A stretch of 64,000 bases of DNA from Noviherbaspirillum sp. UKPF54 (GCF_007874125.1 NZ_CP040128.1:2480001-2544000), one strand, 5' to 3'. Counted from the stretch's first letter, positions 38,840-48,189 are shown. Program-made: numbers and translations. Notes: generated by a model from the sequence alone, not told the origin.

Positions 38840-39661
38840 TCAGTTCTTCGGAACCGGCCGCACCGAAACACGCGCACGATAGGCGGCCAGCGCATCGAGG
38901 CAGTAGTGCTGGAACCACAAGCCGCTGAACACAAACACCAGCACGTACAGCCAGATCGCGCCGGCCGCCAGCACCGGAAAAAAAATCACCGACAAGGCGC
39001 CGCCCAGCCACAGCAGCGATGGCGCCGCGCCCAGCGCGCCGGTGATGGCGCCGATCGCCAGCAAGGGCCAGCGGTGGATGCGCACAATTTCGCGGTATTC
39101 CTGCGCGCTGGCATGGTCGGCCAGCGCGTCGTATGCCATCACCCGATAGGTCAGCCAGCCCCACAGTACGGGATGTACGATGAGAGCCAGCGGCGGAAAC
39201 AGCGACAGCGGCAACGTGACCAGCCACAGCGCGACGAACACCACAAACGAAGACAGCGCCACCCACACGCTGCCCCAGACGCTGCCGCCCTTGCGCCGCT
39301 CCAGTTGCGGATGATGGCGGCTGGCCACATGGCGCGCAATGATCGGCATGACCATCGTGCCGACGAACACTAGCGCGGTCAGGATCATCAGCGGCAGCAA
39401 TACCCACATCGCGATCAGCGGCACCAGCACCGTCTTGAGCGTGCCCAGGCCGAACCATCCCAGCACCTGGCCGGCAGCGCCGAAGGCGTCGTTCTCAGTG
39501 AAATAGGTCTGCAGCCAGTCGATCGCCGGCTGCAGGCCAAGCCACAGCAGCACGCCCCAGACGGCGACCGAAACGACGAACGGCAGCACCGTCAGCAGCA
39601 GCATCCGCAAGTGCAACTGCGACAGCAGCGCACGCACGAATGAAACCAGGACCGCGCGCAT
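38840..39661 (-). CDS. EI24/CysZ-like membrane protein
   Basis: A 273-residue multi-pass protein starting at the ATG at 39661 (MRAVLVSFVRALLSQLH). It has five to six hydrophobic segments, including LPFVVSVAVWGVLLWLGLQPAID. Its shape resembles EI24-domain proteins, a group that includes the sulfate permease CysZ, but no substrate is evident. A longer frame to 39835 overlaps the desaturase gene and is not used. The start overlaps the desaturase stop (TGATG). Confidence 0.72.
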   Translation of the reverse strand: MRAVLVSFVRALLSQLHLRMLLLTVLPFVVSVAVWGVLLWLGLQPAIDWLQTYFTENDAFGAAGQVLGWFGLGTLKTVLVPLIAMWVLLPLMILTALVFVGTMVMPIIARHVASRHHPQLERRKGGSVWGSVWVALSSFVVFVALWLVTLPLSLFPPLALIVHPVLWGWLTYRVMAYDALADHASAQEYREIVRIHRWPLLAIGAITGALGAAPSLLWLGGALSVIFFPVLAAGAIWLYVLVFVFSGLWFQHYCLDALAAYRARVSVRPVPKN

Positions 39662-40653
39662 CAGGACTGTCTCCTTCCAGCCCATTCCACCATGCGCTGC
39701 AAGCCGCGCCATTGCTGCGCCCAGAATCCGCGTCCGTAATCGCGCCCTTCTCCCTGCGGAGGTGGCAGCTGGTCGCGCACACCTGCTGCTTCGAATCCAT
39801 TTCCGAAATGCGCGGTGCGAAACAGGATGTCCCACACCGGGAACAGCACCGCGAAGTTATGGCCGCCCAGCGTACCCTTGCCGTTCGATTCGTGTCCTGC
39901 GCCGATCGCATGATGCAGGCGGTGGTAGCGCGGCGACACCAGCAGACGGTCTCCGAACCGACCGAAGTGCATGCGCACGTTGGCATGCTGCAGGCTTTGC
40001 TGCATGCGCGAAGCGACCACCAGCAGCACATATTGCGAGGGCTCGACGCCGATGAGCAGCGCGATGAACGCGAGGCAGGCGTCGTGCAGCAGGTCGTCCA
40101 GCAGGTGGTTGCGGTTGTCCGACCACAGGTTCAGGTCTTGCTGGCTGTGGTGCAGGCTGTGCAGCCCCCACCACCAGTGGAAACGGTGGCTGGCCCGGTG
40201 GTACCAGTAGTCGAAGAAGTCCAGAACGACCAGGTAGACGAAAAAACTCACCAGCGGAATGTCGGTAATGCCCGGCCATGCGCCTTCCAGGTTGAACTGG
40301 CTGATGCCGGACAGGTGCAGTTTCGACGCCAGCGCGTCGAACGGCGGACCGAGCACAAAAAACACTGCGACCTGGAAGGCGCCGAGCCTGTGAATACAGG
40401 TATAGACGAAATCATTGCGGCGCGCAGCCGGGTCGAGATCCGGCTTGACCGGGATCCACGCTTCCAGCGGGCGCAGTATCGCATACAGTAGCGCGAGCTC
40501 GATCAGCCCGACCAGGAACCACTCAGTGCCGGAAAACGCTTCCTCGGCCACATCGCCAAGGCCGAACTTGAACAGCAGCGGCTGCACCGCGACCTGGAAC
40601 AGCCAGCCCTGGGCATAGCCAAACCAGTTAACCAGGGTGTCGATCATTTGCAT
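39661..40653 (-). CDS. Sterol desaturase/fatty acid hydroxylase family protein
   Basis: A 330-residue membrane di-iron oxygenase of the fatty acid hydroxylase superfamily. It has four to five hydrophobic helices and three His clusters typical of the family: YWYHRASHRFHWWWGLHSLHHS (two clusters) and SPRYHRLHHAI. The superfamily hydroxylates or desaturates lipids; the substrate is unknown. It is coupled by overlap to the EI24-like gene downstream. Confidence 0.87.
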   Translation of the reverse strand: MQMIDTLVNWFGYAQGWLFQVAVQPLLFKFGLGDVAEEAFSGTEWFLVGLIELALLYAILRPLEAWIPVKPDLDPAARRNDFVYTCIHRLGAFQVAVFFVLGPPFDALASKLHLSGISQFNLEGAWPGITDIPLVSFFVYLVVLDFFDYWYHRASHRFHWWWGLHSLHHSQQDLNLWSDNRNHLLDDLLHDACLAFIALLIGVEPSQYVLLVVASRMQQSLQHANVRMHFGRFGDRLLVSPRYHRLHHAIGAGHESNGKGTLGGHNFAVLFPVWDILFRTAHFGNGFEAAGVRDQLPPPQGEGRDYGRGFWAQQWRGLQRMVEWAGRRQS

Positions 40654-40676
40654 GAGGTGAGAACGTTTTCATTGGA

Positions 40677-41453
40677 TCAATGCCGCATCCCGTAGTCCGG
40701 ATGATCGCGCAGGGTCGCGAAGCAGAATCCCTTGGTCTTCAGCCCGGCGATCAGCGGGTCGAGCACGGCCGGCGCCCATGGGTCCTTGCGCGACCAGATG
40801 CCCAGATGAGCGACAAAAATATCGCCATCCTTCAAGCCGTTCAATGCACGCATCAGCAGCACCCGGTTCTGCCATTTTTCGCTCGGCAGCTCATCGCCGG
40901 AAAAGCCGGCCGGCGACCAACCGACATGTGCATAGCCGCACGCCTTGCCCGCCGCCTTCAGGCGGGGCGTCAACCGTCCGCCAGGCGCGCGCCAGAACGG
41001 ATCGAGTCTGGCGCCGGTCAGCTCGGTAAAGCGCTGCGCCACCCGGTTGAGTTCGTCGCAATACTGCCGCGCCGTCCACGCCAGCTTGCGACCGGCATCG
41101 GCGCCGAACTGTGGCTTCATCTCCATGCGCCCGTCCGGCAAATCGCGCAGCACGTAGACGTGGTCGAAGGTATGCGTGCCGAAGGCATGGCCCTCCGCCA
41201 CGCGTGCCTTCCAGTATGGCGCCCAGGAAGGGTCGAGCGAATAATCGCCATTGACCGTTCTTTCGTTGGCCAGGAAAAACGTCGCCTTGACATGATGCTT
41301 GTCGAGCGTCCTGGCGATGAATTCGGCCTGCGACTGGCTGCCGGTATCGAAGGTGAGATAGATCGTCCCCTTGCATTGCGCCGCCGCCATCGCCGATGGA
41401 ACGGACGCCAGCGTCGCCAGGCATGCGCCGAGGGTCCGGAGCCGTTTCATCAT
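40677..41453 (-). CDS. Polysaccharide deacetylase family protein
   Basis: A 258-residue exported enzyme from the ATG at 41453. The signal peptide (MMKRLRTLGACLATLASVPSAMAAA) precedes a NodB-homology domain starting at YLTFDTG. Conserved positions include THTFDHVYVLRD (His-binding) and FWRAPGGRLTPR. The first motif reads TFDTGSQSQ where TFDDG is usual, so one metal-binding Asp is replaced and activity is uncertain. It deacetylates cell-wall or extracellular sugar polymers in active relatives. Its start overlaps the stop of the beta-propeller gene. Confidence 0.82.
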   Translation of the reverse strand: MMKRLRTLGACLATLASVPSAMAAAQCKGTIYLTFDTGSQSQAEFIARTLDKHHVKATFFLANERTVNGDYSLDPSWAPYWKARVAEGHAFGTHTFDHVYVLRDLPDGRMEMKPQFGADAGRKLAWTARQYCDELNRVAQRFTELTGARLDPFWRAPGGRLTPRLKAAGKACGYAHVGWSPAGFSGDELPSEKWQNRVLLMRALNGLKDGDIFVAHLGIWSRKDPWAPAVLDPLIAGLKTKGFCFATLRDHPDYGMRH

Positions 41454-42418
41454 GTGTTTGGAGCGCGATTGTAGAAATACACGCCGTGCGGGGAGCGCCC
41501 GACCGGAATCATCCTGATTACCTTTTTCGCGGCGACATCGATCACCGCGACCTTCTTCACCCAGCGCAGCGTCGCCCACAGGTACTTGCCGTCGTCCGTC
41601 AGTTCCATGCAGTCGGGCCCGCCGGGAACGTCGATGGTGCCGACATTTTCGAGTGTTTTCTGATCGATGATGTTGATCGTGTTGGCTACCCGGTTCGACA
41701 CGAACACATGCCGCTTGTCGCCCATCGCACGGAAGTTGTGCGTACCCTCGCCCGCCTTGATTTTCTTGACTGTTTTTTGCGCACGCCAGTCAATCACCTC
41801 GACGTAATCGCTGCCCATGATGCCGACCAATAAATACTTGTCGTCCGGCGTCATCGTGATCCCGGCCGGCAATTTCCCGACCGGCATAGTCCATTTGACC
41901 TGTTGTGTCGCCAGATCGATCGCGCTGACTTGGTCGCTGCCTTGCTGCGTGATGAACACCGTCTTGCTGTCGGCGCTGAACGCCATGTGGCTCGGCAGCT
42001 TGGCCAGGGGCAGACGCCTGGCGAGATTCAGGCGCTTGCCGTCGTATTGGTAAATATCGACATGATCGAGCCGCAGCGCGTTGGACACGAACCACTTCTG
42101 GTCCGGTGAAAAACCGATCTGATACGGATCGGCGACATCCTGGATGCGTCCCTGCGGCCGGCCCGTTTTTGGGTCGAGCAAAAGAAGCTCGTTGCCCATG
42201 GCGCTGGCCACGATCAGTGACTTGTTGTCCGGCGTCGACATCAGGTGATGCGGCTCCTTACCGACCGGAATCGAACCCAGTTCCTGATAGGTCGCCTGGT
42301 CGAGCAACGTCACGCTCGCGTCACGCGAGTTGAGCACCACGACGACGTTCGCGTGCGCGGCTGCACCGGCCAGCAAGCAGAATAAGACGGCAAAAAACAA
42401 ACCAGTACGGCGTAGCAT
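41450..42418 (-). CDS. Periplasmic YVTN-type beta-propeller protein
   Basis: A 322-residue protein with a signal peptide (MLRRTGLFFAVLFCLLAGAAAHA) and six to seven YVTN-like propeller blades, seen as VASAMGNELLLLDPKTG, VFITQQGSDQVSAIDLATQQV, VFVSNRVANTINIIDQKTLE and LWATLRWVKKVAVIDVAAKK. It is probably a periplasmic or surface scaffold; ligands are unknown. The stop overlaps the polysaccharide deacetylase start, suggesting shared function at the cell envelope. Confidence 0.85.
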   Translation of the reverse strand: MLRRTGLFFAVLFCLLAGAAAHANVVVVLNSRDASVTLLDQATYQELGSIPVGKEPHHLMSTPDNKSLIVASAMGNELLLLDPKTGRPQGRIQDVADPYQIGFSPDQKWFVSNALRLDHVDIYQYDGKRLNLARRLPLAKLPSHMAFSADSKTVFITQQGSDQVSAIDLATQQVKWTMPVGKLPAGITMTPDDKYLLVGIMGSDYVEVIDWRAQKTVKKIKAGEGTHNFRAMGDKRHVFVSNRVANTINIIDQKTLENVGTIDVPGGPDCMELTDDGKYLWATLRWVKKVAVIDVAAKKVIRMIPVGRSPHGVYFYNRAPNT

Positions 42419-42831
42419 GAATTGCCTTGGATGATAAATGGATGAAACGGCACAGGGGCGCCATTCTACCGATCGATGCGATTGCTCGCCCTGGACGCGC
42501 CGACCGGCCGTCCAGGATGAATCTTTCAGACGTTTACCGAACTAAGCGTCGACAGCGCTGCTGTTTTCAGGCGCAAGCCTGTCCTGTGCGAAAAACAGGC
42601 TTGGCGGATCATGAATCTATGTCCAAGCCAGCGCTGTCGCCGCATAGCCTTAACGGCAATGGCGGAAAAGCCGTTGACGACGAAAATACCGGCTTTTGCG
42701 TGGCGGATGCTTCGACGACGGCAAACGATGGGCGCCGCGCGAAGCGGTCTTGCGGCGCAGCCCTGCCTTTCATGCCAGTTTCGTCGCCTGCTACAATCTC
42801 GCCCTTGGCAACCAAATAACGAAGGAAAAAC
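42419..42831. other. Intergenic stretch between beta-propeller and FKBP genes
   Basis: About 413 bases between two divergent genes. A 9-bp inverted repeat CAAGCCTGT (42574-42582) and ACAGGCTTG (42595-42603) is present. The frame at 42427-42819 has no ribosome-binding site or similarity and is not called. No clear promoter was found by eye. Confidence 0.35.
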
Positions 42832-43188
42832 ATGTCCACGATCATGACGGCCTCCGGGCTCCAGTACGAAGATATGACGGTCGGCTCCGGCGACGAAGCT
42901 CGCGCCGGCGCGCACGTAACCGTGCACTACACCGGCTGGCTGCAAAATCCGGACGGCAGCGCGGGACGCAAATTCGATTCCAGCAAGGACCGCAACGATC
43001 CGTTCGACTTTCCGCTCGGCGCCGGCCACGTGATCAAGGGCTGGGACGAAGGCGTGCAAGGCATGAAAGTCGGCGGCGTGCGCAAGCTCATCATCCCGGC
43101 CTCGCTGGGCTATGGTGCGCGCGGCGCCGGCGGCGTGATTCCGCCGAACGCGACGTTGATTTTCGAAGTGGAACTATTAGGCGTTTAA
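42832..43188 (+). CDS. FKBP-type peptidyl-prolyl cis-trans isomerase
   Basis: A 118-residue single FKBP domain ([21 protein letters not shown], then [42 protein letters not shown] and [25 protein letters not shown]). It is complete, with the binding-pocket Tyr, Phe, Asp and Trp positions of the family. No signal peptide is present, so it is cytosolic. An AAGGAAAA ribosome-binding site precedes the ATG. It is monocistronic. Confidence 0.94.
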   Translation: MSTIMTASGLQYEDMTVGSGDEARAGAHVTVHYTGWLQNPDGSAGRKFDSSKDRNDPFDFPLGAGHVIKGWDEGVQGMKVGGVRKLIIPASLGYGARGAGGVIPPNATLIFEVELLGV

Positions 43189-43349
43189 TTACTCTGAAGA
43201 AAGCCTGAAGCCGGCTTTGGATGGGTTGTCGCCTGAACTATACGTTACGGCACGTCTGCCATAGGCAGGGCCGATACGGGCGGCAAACAAATTTTCAGTA
43301 CCTTCAAAATCCCGGCTGCATGAGCAGCCGAATGCCGGATTCAGCTTTC

Positions 43350-43571
43350 ATGCACATTCAAAAGAGTATTATTGCCGGCGCCTGCCTGGCCGTTCTGATA
43401 TCCAGCGCCGGTTGCACCGTCGTTTCCGTCGCTTCCAGCGCCGTCTCGGTAGCGGGCACGGCGGTCGGCGTCGGCGTCACTGCCGGCTCCGCCGCTGTCG
43501 GTGTAGCCACGACGGTCACCAAAGGCGCCGTCAGCGTGGGCAGCACGGTGATCGAAACTGTCACCAACTAA
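43350..43571 (+). CDS. Small lipoprotein with glycine/alanine/valine-rich repeats
   Basis: A 73-residue predicted lipoprotein starting MHIQKSIIAGACLAVLISSAGC, with lipobox SSAGC. The mature part is a repetitive VAGTAVGVGVTAGSAAVGV stretch like a glycine zipper, which can pack as a membrane hairpin. The exact family is not recognised. Other in-frame starts (43221, 43332) extend the N-terminus without improving the signal. Confidence 0.6.
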   Translation: MHIQKSIIAGACLAVLISSAGCTVVSVASSAVSVAGTAVGVGVTAGSAAVGVATTVTKGAVSVGSTVIETVTN

Positions 43572-43598
43572 TTCCGATCTCTCGGCGCCCGACCGGCC

Positions 43599-45056
43599 TT
43601 ACGCCGCCCATTCGGACATCAGGGTCAGCAGCACCAGCTTTTCGAATTCAGGCTGGAAGCGCCGGATGATGTCATGCGGATCGTGCGCGATCGCATCGTC
43701 GACCACCAACCCGAACTGCACGCCGCCGTTATAGCTGAGAATCGATACGCCGACGCCGATGTCACCGGACTGCGGGACCCAGAACATGATCTGGTCGAGT
43801 TGGCTTCCCGCTAGATAGAGCGGCGTTTGCGGTCCCGGCACGTTGCTCATCACGGCGGTCGCCTTACGCGCAAAATAATTCTGGATCTCGTTCTGCATCT
43901 GCTTCGGCGTCGCGCCCAGCACCCCGAGAATGGCCATCGCCACCAGAGCCTGATAGCCGCCTTTCAGCTCATCCATGCGGCGGCGCACCTCCTCCAGGCG
44001 CGCCATCGGGTCGTCGATGCCGATCGGCAGCACTAGCGGCACCAAGCCGAAGGCATTGCCGAGATTCTTTTCCTCGCCCGCCTTGCGCAGGTTGACCGGG
44101 ACCATCGCGCGCAGATCGGTATTGTGCGGAATCGTGTCGCCCTTGCTTCGCAGATAAGCGCCGATCGCGCCGGCCACGCTGGCCATCAGCACGTCATTGA
44201 CCGAGCAGCCGAGCGCCTTGCCTATGACCTTGATTTCATCCAGCGGCAACGGCTCGCTCCAGGCTACATGCTTTTTGCCTTGCGGCCGGCCCTTGAGGCG
44301 GGTGCGCGAATCGCAGGTCATGGCCGACAGCTTGATCGCGTCGAGCGTCAGCTGGCCGGCGATGCCGCCCATTTTCGCCAGGCGCGCGAGCATCCTGTCG
44401 GAATCGGCCAGCATCCACATGTACTTGGTCCAGATACTGGTCGACATGTTGATCGCGCTGATCGTCGCCTTGGTCACTGGTTGCAGGAACGGCAGCCAGG
44501 GGTTTTCCATGTCCAGTGGCGGCACCTCGCCGGCCGGCTCGCTGTCCGGCGCATCGGGCGTGCTGTCGAACATCGACAGCAGCACACCGACCAGCGCCAT
44601 GCCGTCGGCGATGCAGTGATGAATGCGGATCACCATCGCCTGACGCACTTTGCCGTCCTCGCCGACGCAGTTGTCAACCATGTGGATCTGCCACAGCGGC
44701 TGCGACGCGTCGAGCGGCGTCGCCGACAGCGCGCCGACCATCTGTTCCAGCGCCGCCTTGTTGCTGCCCCCATCCGATGCCAGCCGGAGATGGACTACGT
44801 GATAATCCATGTCGACTTCCTGCTCCTGCCACCATGCGCTGCCCGTCATGTCATATCGCACATGGCTGCGGAAACGGCTGTACGTCAGCAGTCGGGTCGC
44901 AAGAATGTGGCGGAAACGCCGCATGTCCATCGGCTTGTCGAACATCAGGACGCTCACGATCATCATGAGATTACCGTCCGAATCCATGCGCAGCCAGGCG
45001 GTGTCGACATTGGACATCCTCTCGCGGCGCAGCGCGGGAACTGCTGGGGACAACAT
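43599..45056 (-). CDS. Wax ester synthase/diacylglycerol acyltransferase (WS/DGAT)
   Basis: A 485-residue enzyme of the WS/DGAT/MGAT superfamily. The acyltransferase motif HHCIADGMALVGVL is near residue 148, with the conserved NDVLMASVAGAIGAYL near 290 and MSNVPGPQTPLYLAG near 400. It transfers an acyl group from acyl-CoA to fatty alcohol or diacylglycerol, making wax esters or triacylglycerol. A GGAGATATTC ribosome-binding context supports the ATG at 45056. It is divergent from an acyl-CoA-binding protein gene, whose product would supply its substrate. Confidence 0.9.
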   Translation of the reverse strand: MLSPAVPALRRERMSNVDTAWLRMDSDGNLMMIVSVLMFDKPMDMRRFRHILATRLLTYSRFRSHVRYDMTGSAWWQEQEVDMDYHVVHLRLASDGGSNKAALEQMVGALSATPLDASQPLWQIHMVDNCVGEDGKVRQAMVIRIHHCIADGMALVGVLLSMFDSTPDAPDSEPAGEVPPLDMENPWLPFLQPVTKATISAINMSTSIWTKYMWMLADSDRMLARLAKMGGIAGQLTLDAIKLSAMTCDSRTRLKGRPQGKKHVAWSEPLPLDEIKVIGKALGCSVNDVLMASVAGAIGAYLRSKGDTIPHNTDLRAMVPVNLRKAGEEKNLGNAFGLVPLVLPIGIDDPMARLEEVRRRMDELKGGYQALVAMAILGVLGATPKQMQNEIQNYFARKATAVMSNVPGPQTPLYLAGSQLDQIMFWVPQSGDIGVGVSILSYNGGVQFGLVVDDAIAHDPHDIIRRFQPEFEKLVLLTLMSEWAA

Positions 45057-45182
45057 TGAATATCTCCTCTAGAGCTTTTCTTCTGCGGCAGATTTGTCTG
45101 TGCTATTTTGCCGAAGATGCAATTGTCACAGGACCATTGCGACACTAGCACAGCGATTCAATTTCATCTACAGGAGAGAACA

Positions 45183-45437
45183 ATGAGTTTGCAAGCCCAG
45201 TTTGACCAGGCTGTCGTCGATTCCAAGAATCTGCCTGAGCGTCCGGACAACATGACGCTGCTGAAGATCTACGCACTGTTCAAGCAAGCAAGCGCGGGCG
45301 ACGTGGAAGGCAAGCGCCCGGGCTTCACCGACATGGTGGGACGCGCAAAATACGATGCGTGGGACGCGCTGAAGGGCACGGCGAAGGAGGACGCGATGCA
45401 GCAGTATGTCGACCTGATCGCCGGGCTGAAGGGTTGA
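45183..45437 (+). CDS. Acyl-CoA-binding protein (ACBP)
   Basis: An 84-residue four-helix ACBP (MSLQAQFDQAVVDSKNLPER, MTLLKIYALFKQASAGDVEG, RPGFTDMVGRAKYDAWDALKG) with the conserved KYDAW block that contacts acyl-CoA. It binds and shuttles long-chain acyl-CoA. ACBPs are uncommon in most bacteria but recurrent in Burkholderiales. It is divergent from WS/DGAT with about 126 bases between the starts. A GGAGAGAAC ribosome-binding context precedes the ATG. Confidence 0.93.
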   Translation: MSLQAQFDQAVVDSKNLPERPDNMTLLKIYALFKQASAGDVEGKRPGFTDMVGRAKYDAWDALKGTAKEDAMQQYVDLIAGLKG

Positions 45438-45454
45438 TGGAATTGACCGCGGAA

Positions 45455-45495
45455 CGCCAATCATGACACGCCGGACACCGGCACCGTGATTGGCG
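45455..45495. terminator. Inverted repeat between convergent ACBP and PHA granule genes
   Basis: A 9-bp inverted repeat CGCCAATCA (45455-45463) and TGATTGGCG (45487-45495) with a 23-base GC-rich centre lies between convergent stops. It has no T-run, so its termination activity is uncertain. Confidence 0.4.
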
Positions 45496-45501
45496 CAAGA
45501 T

Positions 45502-45786
45502 TCAAGACTTGGTGCCGAAAACCTTCTTCATCTTCGCGCTCACCTTCTCTTCGATGGCGGAGGCAAATGCCTTCAGCAGGAATCCCAGGCTGATTTCCAG
45601 GTGCGCTTCCTGCTCGCCGACGGTCAGCCTGCCGGACACACCGCTGCGCTTGAAGTGCAGCACGTCGCCGTCCCACTCCGAAGCCATTTCGTATTCCTTG
45701 GCCAACTGATCCGCCACCTTCTGTGCGGCGGCCTTTGCTTTCTTGTGCGGTAACTTGTGTGCCTGGGTGATCCTGATGTCGGCCAT
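45502..45786 (-). CDS. Polyhydroxyalkanoic acid granule-region family protein
   Basis: A 94-residue protein matching the PHA_gran_rgn family (MADIRITQAHKLPHKKAKAAAQKVADQLAKEYEM, then a second basic amphipathic region ending KMKKVFGTKS). Such proteins are associated with PHA storage gene regions; the biochemical role is not established. It begins four bases beyond the hydroxyacid dehydrogenase stop on the same strand. Confidence 0.82.
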   Translation of the reverse strand: MADIRITQAHKLPHKKAKAAAQKVADQLAKEYEMASEWDGDVLHFKRSGVSGRLTVGEQEAHLEISLGFLLKAFASAIEEKVSAKMKKVFGTKS

Positions 45787-45789
45787 GTC

Positions 45790-46776
45790 CTATTTCCCGG
45801 ATTGAATTCGAGGGTTAAGGATATTCGGAGGATTTCCCCCGGTCAACGCAGCAATCAGGTTATCGGCCGCACAATTCGCCATGGCGCGCCGGGTCGGTTC
45901 GCTGGCGCTGGCGATATGCGGCGTCAGCACCACGTTCGACAAGTCCAGGAAACCCGGGTTGAAGGCCGGTTCGTTCTCGAACACGTCGAGCCCGGCGCCC
46001 GCAATCCGGCCAGCCCGCAGCGCGGCAATCAGCGCGGCATCGTCGACGATGCCGCCGCGCGCGATATTGACCAGCGTCGCTGTGCGCTTCATCAGCGCCA
46101 GTTCGGCCGCGCCGATGGCATGGTGCGACTCTGGCGAATACGGCAGGGCCAGCAGGACATGGTCGGCGCTGCACAGCAGCTCGTCCCGGCTCACGTACCG
46201 TGCGTGGTTGGCGCGCGCTTCCAGTTCCTGCGAAAGACGCGAGCGGTTGTGGTAGATCACCCGCATGTCAAAACCGGTCGAGCGGCGCGCAATGGCCTGC
46301 CCGATGCGTCCCATGCCGATGATGCCGAGCGTGCTTCCATGCACGTCGGCGCCGAGCAAGGTATCGAAGCGCCAGCGGTCCCACTTGCCCGCGCGCAGTA
46401 TATGCTCGGCCTCGGTCACGCGGCGCGCGGTCGCCAGCAGCAGCGCCCAGGCGAAGTCGGCCGTGGTTTCGTTCAACACATCGGGTGTGTTGGTGACGAT
46501 GACGCCGGCTCGCGTGGCGGCGTCGACATCGATGTTGTTGTAACCGACCGCCATGTTGCAGACGGCCTTGAGGTGCGGATTGGCGGCGATGACCCGCGCC
46601 GTGACGCGCTCGGTCGGCGTGGTGAATGCGCCCGCCTTGCCGTGCAATCGCTGCGCCAGCTCTTCCTCGGTGAGGATGCGGTCGTTCTGGTTCGCGTCGA
46701 CCTCGAAGTGTTGCGCCAGGCGTTCCAGCACATCGGGGAACACGGGCCGGGTCACCAGGATTTCAGGCTTGCTCAT
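45790..46776 (-). CDS. D-isomer-specific 2-hydroxyacid dehydrogenase (GhrB-like)
   Basis: A 328-residue NAD(P)-dependent dehydrogenase. Dinucleotide-binding motif LGIIGMGRIGQAIARR is near residue 148. The catalytic triad appears as Arg in VNIARGGIVDDAAL, Glu in DVFENEP and His in TPHIASASEPTR. It resembles glyoxylate/hydroxypyruvate reductase. It reduces glyoxylate or hydroxypyruvate or oxidises related hydroxy acids; the substrate is inferred from family. It precedes the PHA granule gene. Confidence 0.89.
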   Translation of the reverse strand: MSKPEILVTRPVFPDVLERLAQHFEVDANQNDRILTEEELAQRLHGKAGAFTTPTERVTARVIAANPHLKAVCNMAVGYNNIDVDAATRAGVIVTNTPDVLNETTADFAWALLLATARRVTEAEHILRAGKWDRWRFDTLLGADVHGSTLGIIGMGRIGQAIARRSTGFDMRVIYHNRSRLSQELEARANHARYVSRDELLCSADHVLLALPYSPESHHAIGAAELALMKRTATLVNIARGGIVDDAALIAALRAGRIAGAGLDVFENEPAFNPGFLDLSNVVLTPHIASASEPTRRAMANCAADNLIAALTGGNPPNILNPRIQSGK

Positions 46777-46782
46777 CGTCGG

Positions 46783-48189
46783 TCAACGAAAGAATATGAA
46801 AGTCATCAGTATAAACAGCGGAACCAGCACCGCGCATGACCAGGCCATGTAGCCGAAGAACGACGGCATCTTGATGCCCCGCTCTTCCGCGATCGCCTTG
46901 ACCATCATGTTCGGCGCATTGCCGATATAGCTGTTGGCGCCCATGAACACGGAGCCGCAGGAAATCGCGGCCAGCGTCGCGGCCATCTGCGTCATCAGGT
47001 GCGCCGGGTCGCCGCCGGCCGTATTAAAGAACACCAGGTAGGTCGGCGCGTTGTCCAGGAAGGACGACAGCAGGCCCGAGGCCCAGAAGTACATGGCATT
47101 GATCGGCTGGCCGCTATCGTCGGTGACGGCGCGAACCACGGCGGCGAAGGCGCCGGACTCGCCCGCGCGCAGCATGGCGATGACCGGGATGATCGTGATG
47201 AAGATGCCGGCGAACAGCTTCGCCACTTCCTGGATCGGCCCCCACGAAAAGTCATTGCCCTTGCGCGCCTGTTCCGGAGTGATCGCCAGAGACACGAAGA
47301 TCGCGCCGATCAAGACCAGGTCGCGCATCACATTCTGCAGTTCGATATGTACGCCGAACAATGACCAGCTCACGCCGGGTTTCCACAATCCGCTCATCAG
47401 GACCGCACCGACGATCGCAGCCAGCAATGCGAAGTTGGCCTTGCCCTCGAAGCGGATCGGAGAGTCCGGCGTCGGATCCTGAGCGGCAGGCAATTCATCC
47501 TCGCGGTTGCGGTAATAGTGGCGATCGAGCAGATAGAAAATCCCCAGCAGGCAGGCGCACAGGAACAGCGTCTCGGGAAAGATGTTCTTCACCGTCCAGA
47601 AAAAATCGACTCCTTTGAGGAAGCCGAGGAACAGCGGCGGATCGCCCAGCGGTGTCAGCGATCCCCCCGCATTGGCGACGATGAAAATGAAGAACACGAC
47701 GATATGCGCCGCATGCTTGCGGTTGTCGTTGGCGCGGATCAGCGGACGGATCATCAGCATCGAGGCGCCGGTCGTTCCCATCAGGCTGGCCAGCGCCGCG
47801 CCGACGGCGAGCAGGCCGGTGTTCAAGGCCGGTGTGCCATGCAGGTTGCCGCGCACGCAAATGCCGCCGGCGACCACGAACAATGACGCAACCAGGATAA
47901 TGAAGGGGATGTATTCGGCGACAAGCGCATGCAGCGCGCCGCCGACCGCCGGTGCACTGCCAAAGAATACGGCGCACGGCAGCAGGAAGGCCAGCGCCCA
48001 CGCGGCCGCGATCTTGCCGAAATGCCGGTGCCAGATAATGGGGGTCAGCAGCGGGCAGAGCGCGATCGACAGCAGCAACCCGGCGAACGGAACGCCCCAC
48101 CAGGCCGACAGCGCAGCGCCGTCAAGCTCGGAGGCATGCCCCAATGCCGGAAGCAGGCCCGATAGCCCGATAAATAGTCTCGCTCGCAC
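46783..48189 (-). CDS. NhaD-like sodium:proton antiporter / citrate-transporter superfamily
   Basis: A 468-residue membrane protein with about 12 hydrophobic segments and a signal-like N-terminus. Motifs are MGTTGASMLMIRPLIRAN, ANAGGSLTPLGDPPLFLGFLKG and LSSFLDNAPTYLVFFNTAGG in the second half. These place it in the ion transporter (IT) superfamily near NhaD. The ion cannot be fixed by sequence alone. It lies six bases upstream of the hydroxyacid dehydrogenase gene. Confidence 0.85.
   Translation of the reverse strand: MRARLFIGLSGLLPALGHASELDGAALSAWWGVPFAGLLLSIALCPLLTPIIWHRHFGKIAAAWALAFLLPCAVFFGSAPAVGGALHALVAEYIPFIILVASLFVVAGGICVRGNLHGTPALNTGLLAVGAALASLMGTTGASMLMIRPLIRANDNRKHAAHIVVFFIFIVANAGGSLTPLGDPPLFLGFLKGVDFFWTVKNIFPETLFLCACLLGIFYLLDRHYYRNREDELPAAQDPTPDSPIRFEGKANFALLAAIVGAVLMSGLWKPGVSWSLFGVHIELQNVMRDLVLIGAIFVSLAITPEQARKGNDFSWGPIQEVAKLFAGIFITIIPVIAMLRAGESGAFAAVVRAVTDDSGQPINAMYFWASGLLSSFLDNAPTYLVFFNTAGGDPAHLMTQMAATLAAISCGSVFMGANSYIGNAPNMMVKAIAEERGIKMPSFFGYMAWSCAVLVPLFILMTFIFFR

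Noticed and set aside
42427..42819. 130-codon plus-strand frame before the FKBP gene
   Set aside because: Only a weak start, ends at the FKBP leader and has no recognisable domain.
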